This document shows, one piece after another, positions 6,632 through 7,102 of a stretch of 7,102 bases of DNA; position 1 is the first letter of the stretch; each line of letters begins with the position of its first letter. The stretch lies in the NCBI GenBank assembly GCA_014871545.1, contig WGSR01000076.1:1-7102 (forward strand). The letters run 5' to 3'. The position numbers and the translations under genes were made by a program. The notes under the pieces were generated by a model. The model searched no databases, was not told the origin of the DNA, and saw only the letters and a program-made list of their open reading frames with translations. Source of the DNA: Collinsella sp. GTDB lineage: Bacteria; Actinomycetota; Coriobacteriia; Coriobacteriales; Coriobacteriaceae.

Positions 6632-6910
6632 CTACTGGATGTTGTCGCGGATGCCCAGAGCCTTGATGAGCTCACGGTACTCGACGATGTCGTTCTTCTT
6701 GATGTAGGAGAGAAGACGACGACGACGGCCGACGAGCATGAGCAGGCCACGACGGGTGTGGAAGTCCTTCTGGTGGGACTTCATGTGCTCGGTCAGCTCC
6801 TTGATGCGCTCGGTCAGGATGGCGACCTGAACCTTGGGGTTGCCGGTGTCGACCGGGGTGTTACCGAACTGGGCAGTCAGCTCCGCCTTGCGCTCTTTGG
6901 AAACAGTCAT
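6632..6910 (-). CDS. rpsO: 30S ribosomal protein S15, 92 aa
   Basis: S15 is a primary binding protein of the 16S rRNA central domain and helps form a bridge to the 50S subunit. The protein shows the family features: a short N-terminal helix (MTVSKERKAELTAQFG), DTGNPKVQVAILTERI (21-36), HMKSHQKDFHTRRGLLMLVGRRRRLL (42-67) with the rRNA-contacting HxxDxxxRR pattern, and the ending YRELIKALGIRDNIQ. At 92 residues it is close to the usual 89. The ATG at 6910 is chosen because AAAGGTG lies five bases upstream and the S15 family begins here. An upstream in-frame extension of 32 codons runs through the leader hairpins and has no family similarity. Confidence 0.98.
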   Translation of the reverse strand: MTVSKERKAELTAQFGNTPVDTGNPKVQVAILTERIKELTEHMKSHQKDFHTRRGLLMLVGRRRRLLSYIKKNDIVEYRELIKALGIRDNIQ

Positions 6911-6930
6911 TGTTTCACCTTTCGTTTTAC

Positions 6931-6956
6931 GTCGCCCGCGGGCGACTCGATTCGCC
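6931..6956 (-). promoter_or_regulatory. rpsO leader: competing hairpins, candidate S15 autoregulatory site
   Basis: A perfect 16-base palindrome, GTCGCCCGCGGGCGAC (6931-6946), can fold as a 6-bp stem with a CGCG loop. It lies 20 bases upstream of the rpsO start, next to the ribosome site. A second hairpin, GGCGA/TCGCC (6952-6956 with 6941-6945), uses the same GGCGA segment, so the two exclude each other. S15 is known to repress its own translation through leader structures that differ between phyla. That this leader does so is inference. Confidence 0.5.
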
Positions 6957-7015
6957 TCGGACTGGGAAGCCGCCGGTGGAGCGAGCATCCAAGGTCGAGG
7001 TACCAACAGGTCGGT

Positions 7016-7024
7016 ATGTTACCA
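7016..7024 (-). promoter_or_regulatory. Probable extended -10 promoter of rpsO
   Basis: The minus strand reads TGGTAACAT (7024-7016): an extended -10 (TGn then TAACAT) without a recognisable -35 box at normal spacing. It would start transcription near 7009, giving a leader of about 100 bases with the competing hairpins. The remaining bases to 7102 hold nothing I can assign. Confidence 0.45.
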
Positions 7025-7102
7025 CAAGCAGCCCGCGCCTGCGCATCATCACCGACCCAACATGAATTCCATCGCACGGAGGCGCTGATCGGTGTGCGTC
7101 GC

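Noticed and set aside
7049..7102. Possible 3' end of an upstream minus-strand gene (17 codons before TGA at 7051-7049)
   Set aside because: Too short to identify; the tail peptide resembles nothing I recognise, and other frames are also open, so no call is made.

Overview
The window reads like a chromosomal housekeeping locus from a high-GC actinobacterium. The gut Coriobacteriia (Collinsella/Olsenella-like) are my best guess, from protein style, GC-rich third positions and the synteny. That placement is inference, because no rRNA or species marker is present. All recognisable genes lie on the minus strand, so transcription runs from the right end of the window to the left: rpsO (ribosomal protein S15), pnp (polynucleotide phosphorylase), rnj (ribonuclease J), then ftsK (DNA translocase, cut by the left edge after 639 codons).

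Region by region, in transcription order. From 7102 to 6911 there is a probable extended -10 promoter and an rpsO leader with two mutually exclusive hairpins. rpsO (6910-6632) is followed by a strong intrinsic terminator. The roughly 150-base pnp leader carries several stem-loops, two of them mutually exclusive. pnp (6482-4236) ends in an intrinsic terminator. A gap of about 640 bases (4235-3592) follows. It holds two large hairpins (4042-4190 and 3779-3917), an AT-richer spacer and the rnj leader. rnj (3591-1921) is followed after one base by ftsK (TTG start at 1919), whose Shine-Dalgarno sequence lies inside the last rnj codons.

The genes make functional sense together. S15 and PNPase share the classic rpsO-pnp arrangement, and rnj-ftsK is a common actinobacterial neighbour pair. 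PNPase (3'-5' phosphorolysis) and RNase J (5'-3' exonuclease/endonuclease) are the two main mRNA-decay enzymes expected in such an organism.

The most unusual content is in the pnp-rnj gap. Two copies of an unrecognised structured element lie in opposite orientations. Each has a 69-base core flanked by a conserved AAGTTT/AAACTT stem base and a long outer stem (34 or 40 pairs). The cores are 59/69 identical. Eight of the ten differences form four compensated base pairs. The other two turn a tandem G-A mismatch into two Watson-Crick pairs. The outer stems share no evident sequence, yet each is almost perfectly self-complementary. The outer arm of one copy is continuous with the pnp terminator U-tract and mirrors it on the far side. 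This pattern suggests a conserved structured RNA or a folded-DNA (mobile or palindromic) element, and I do not recognise the family.
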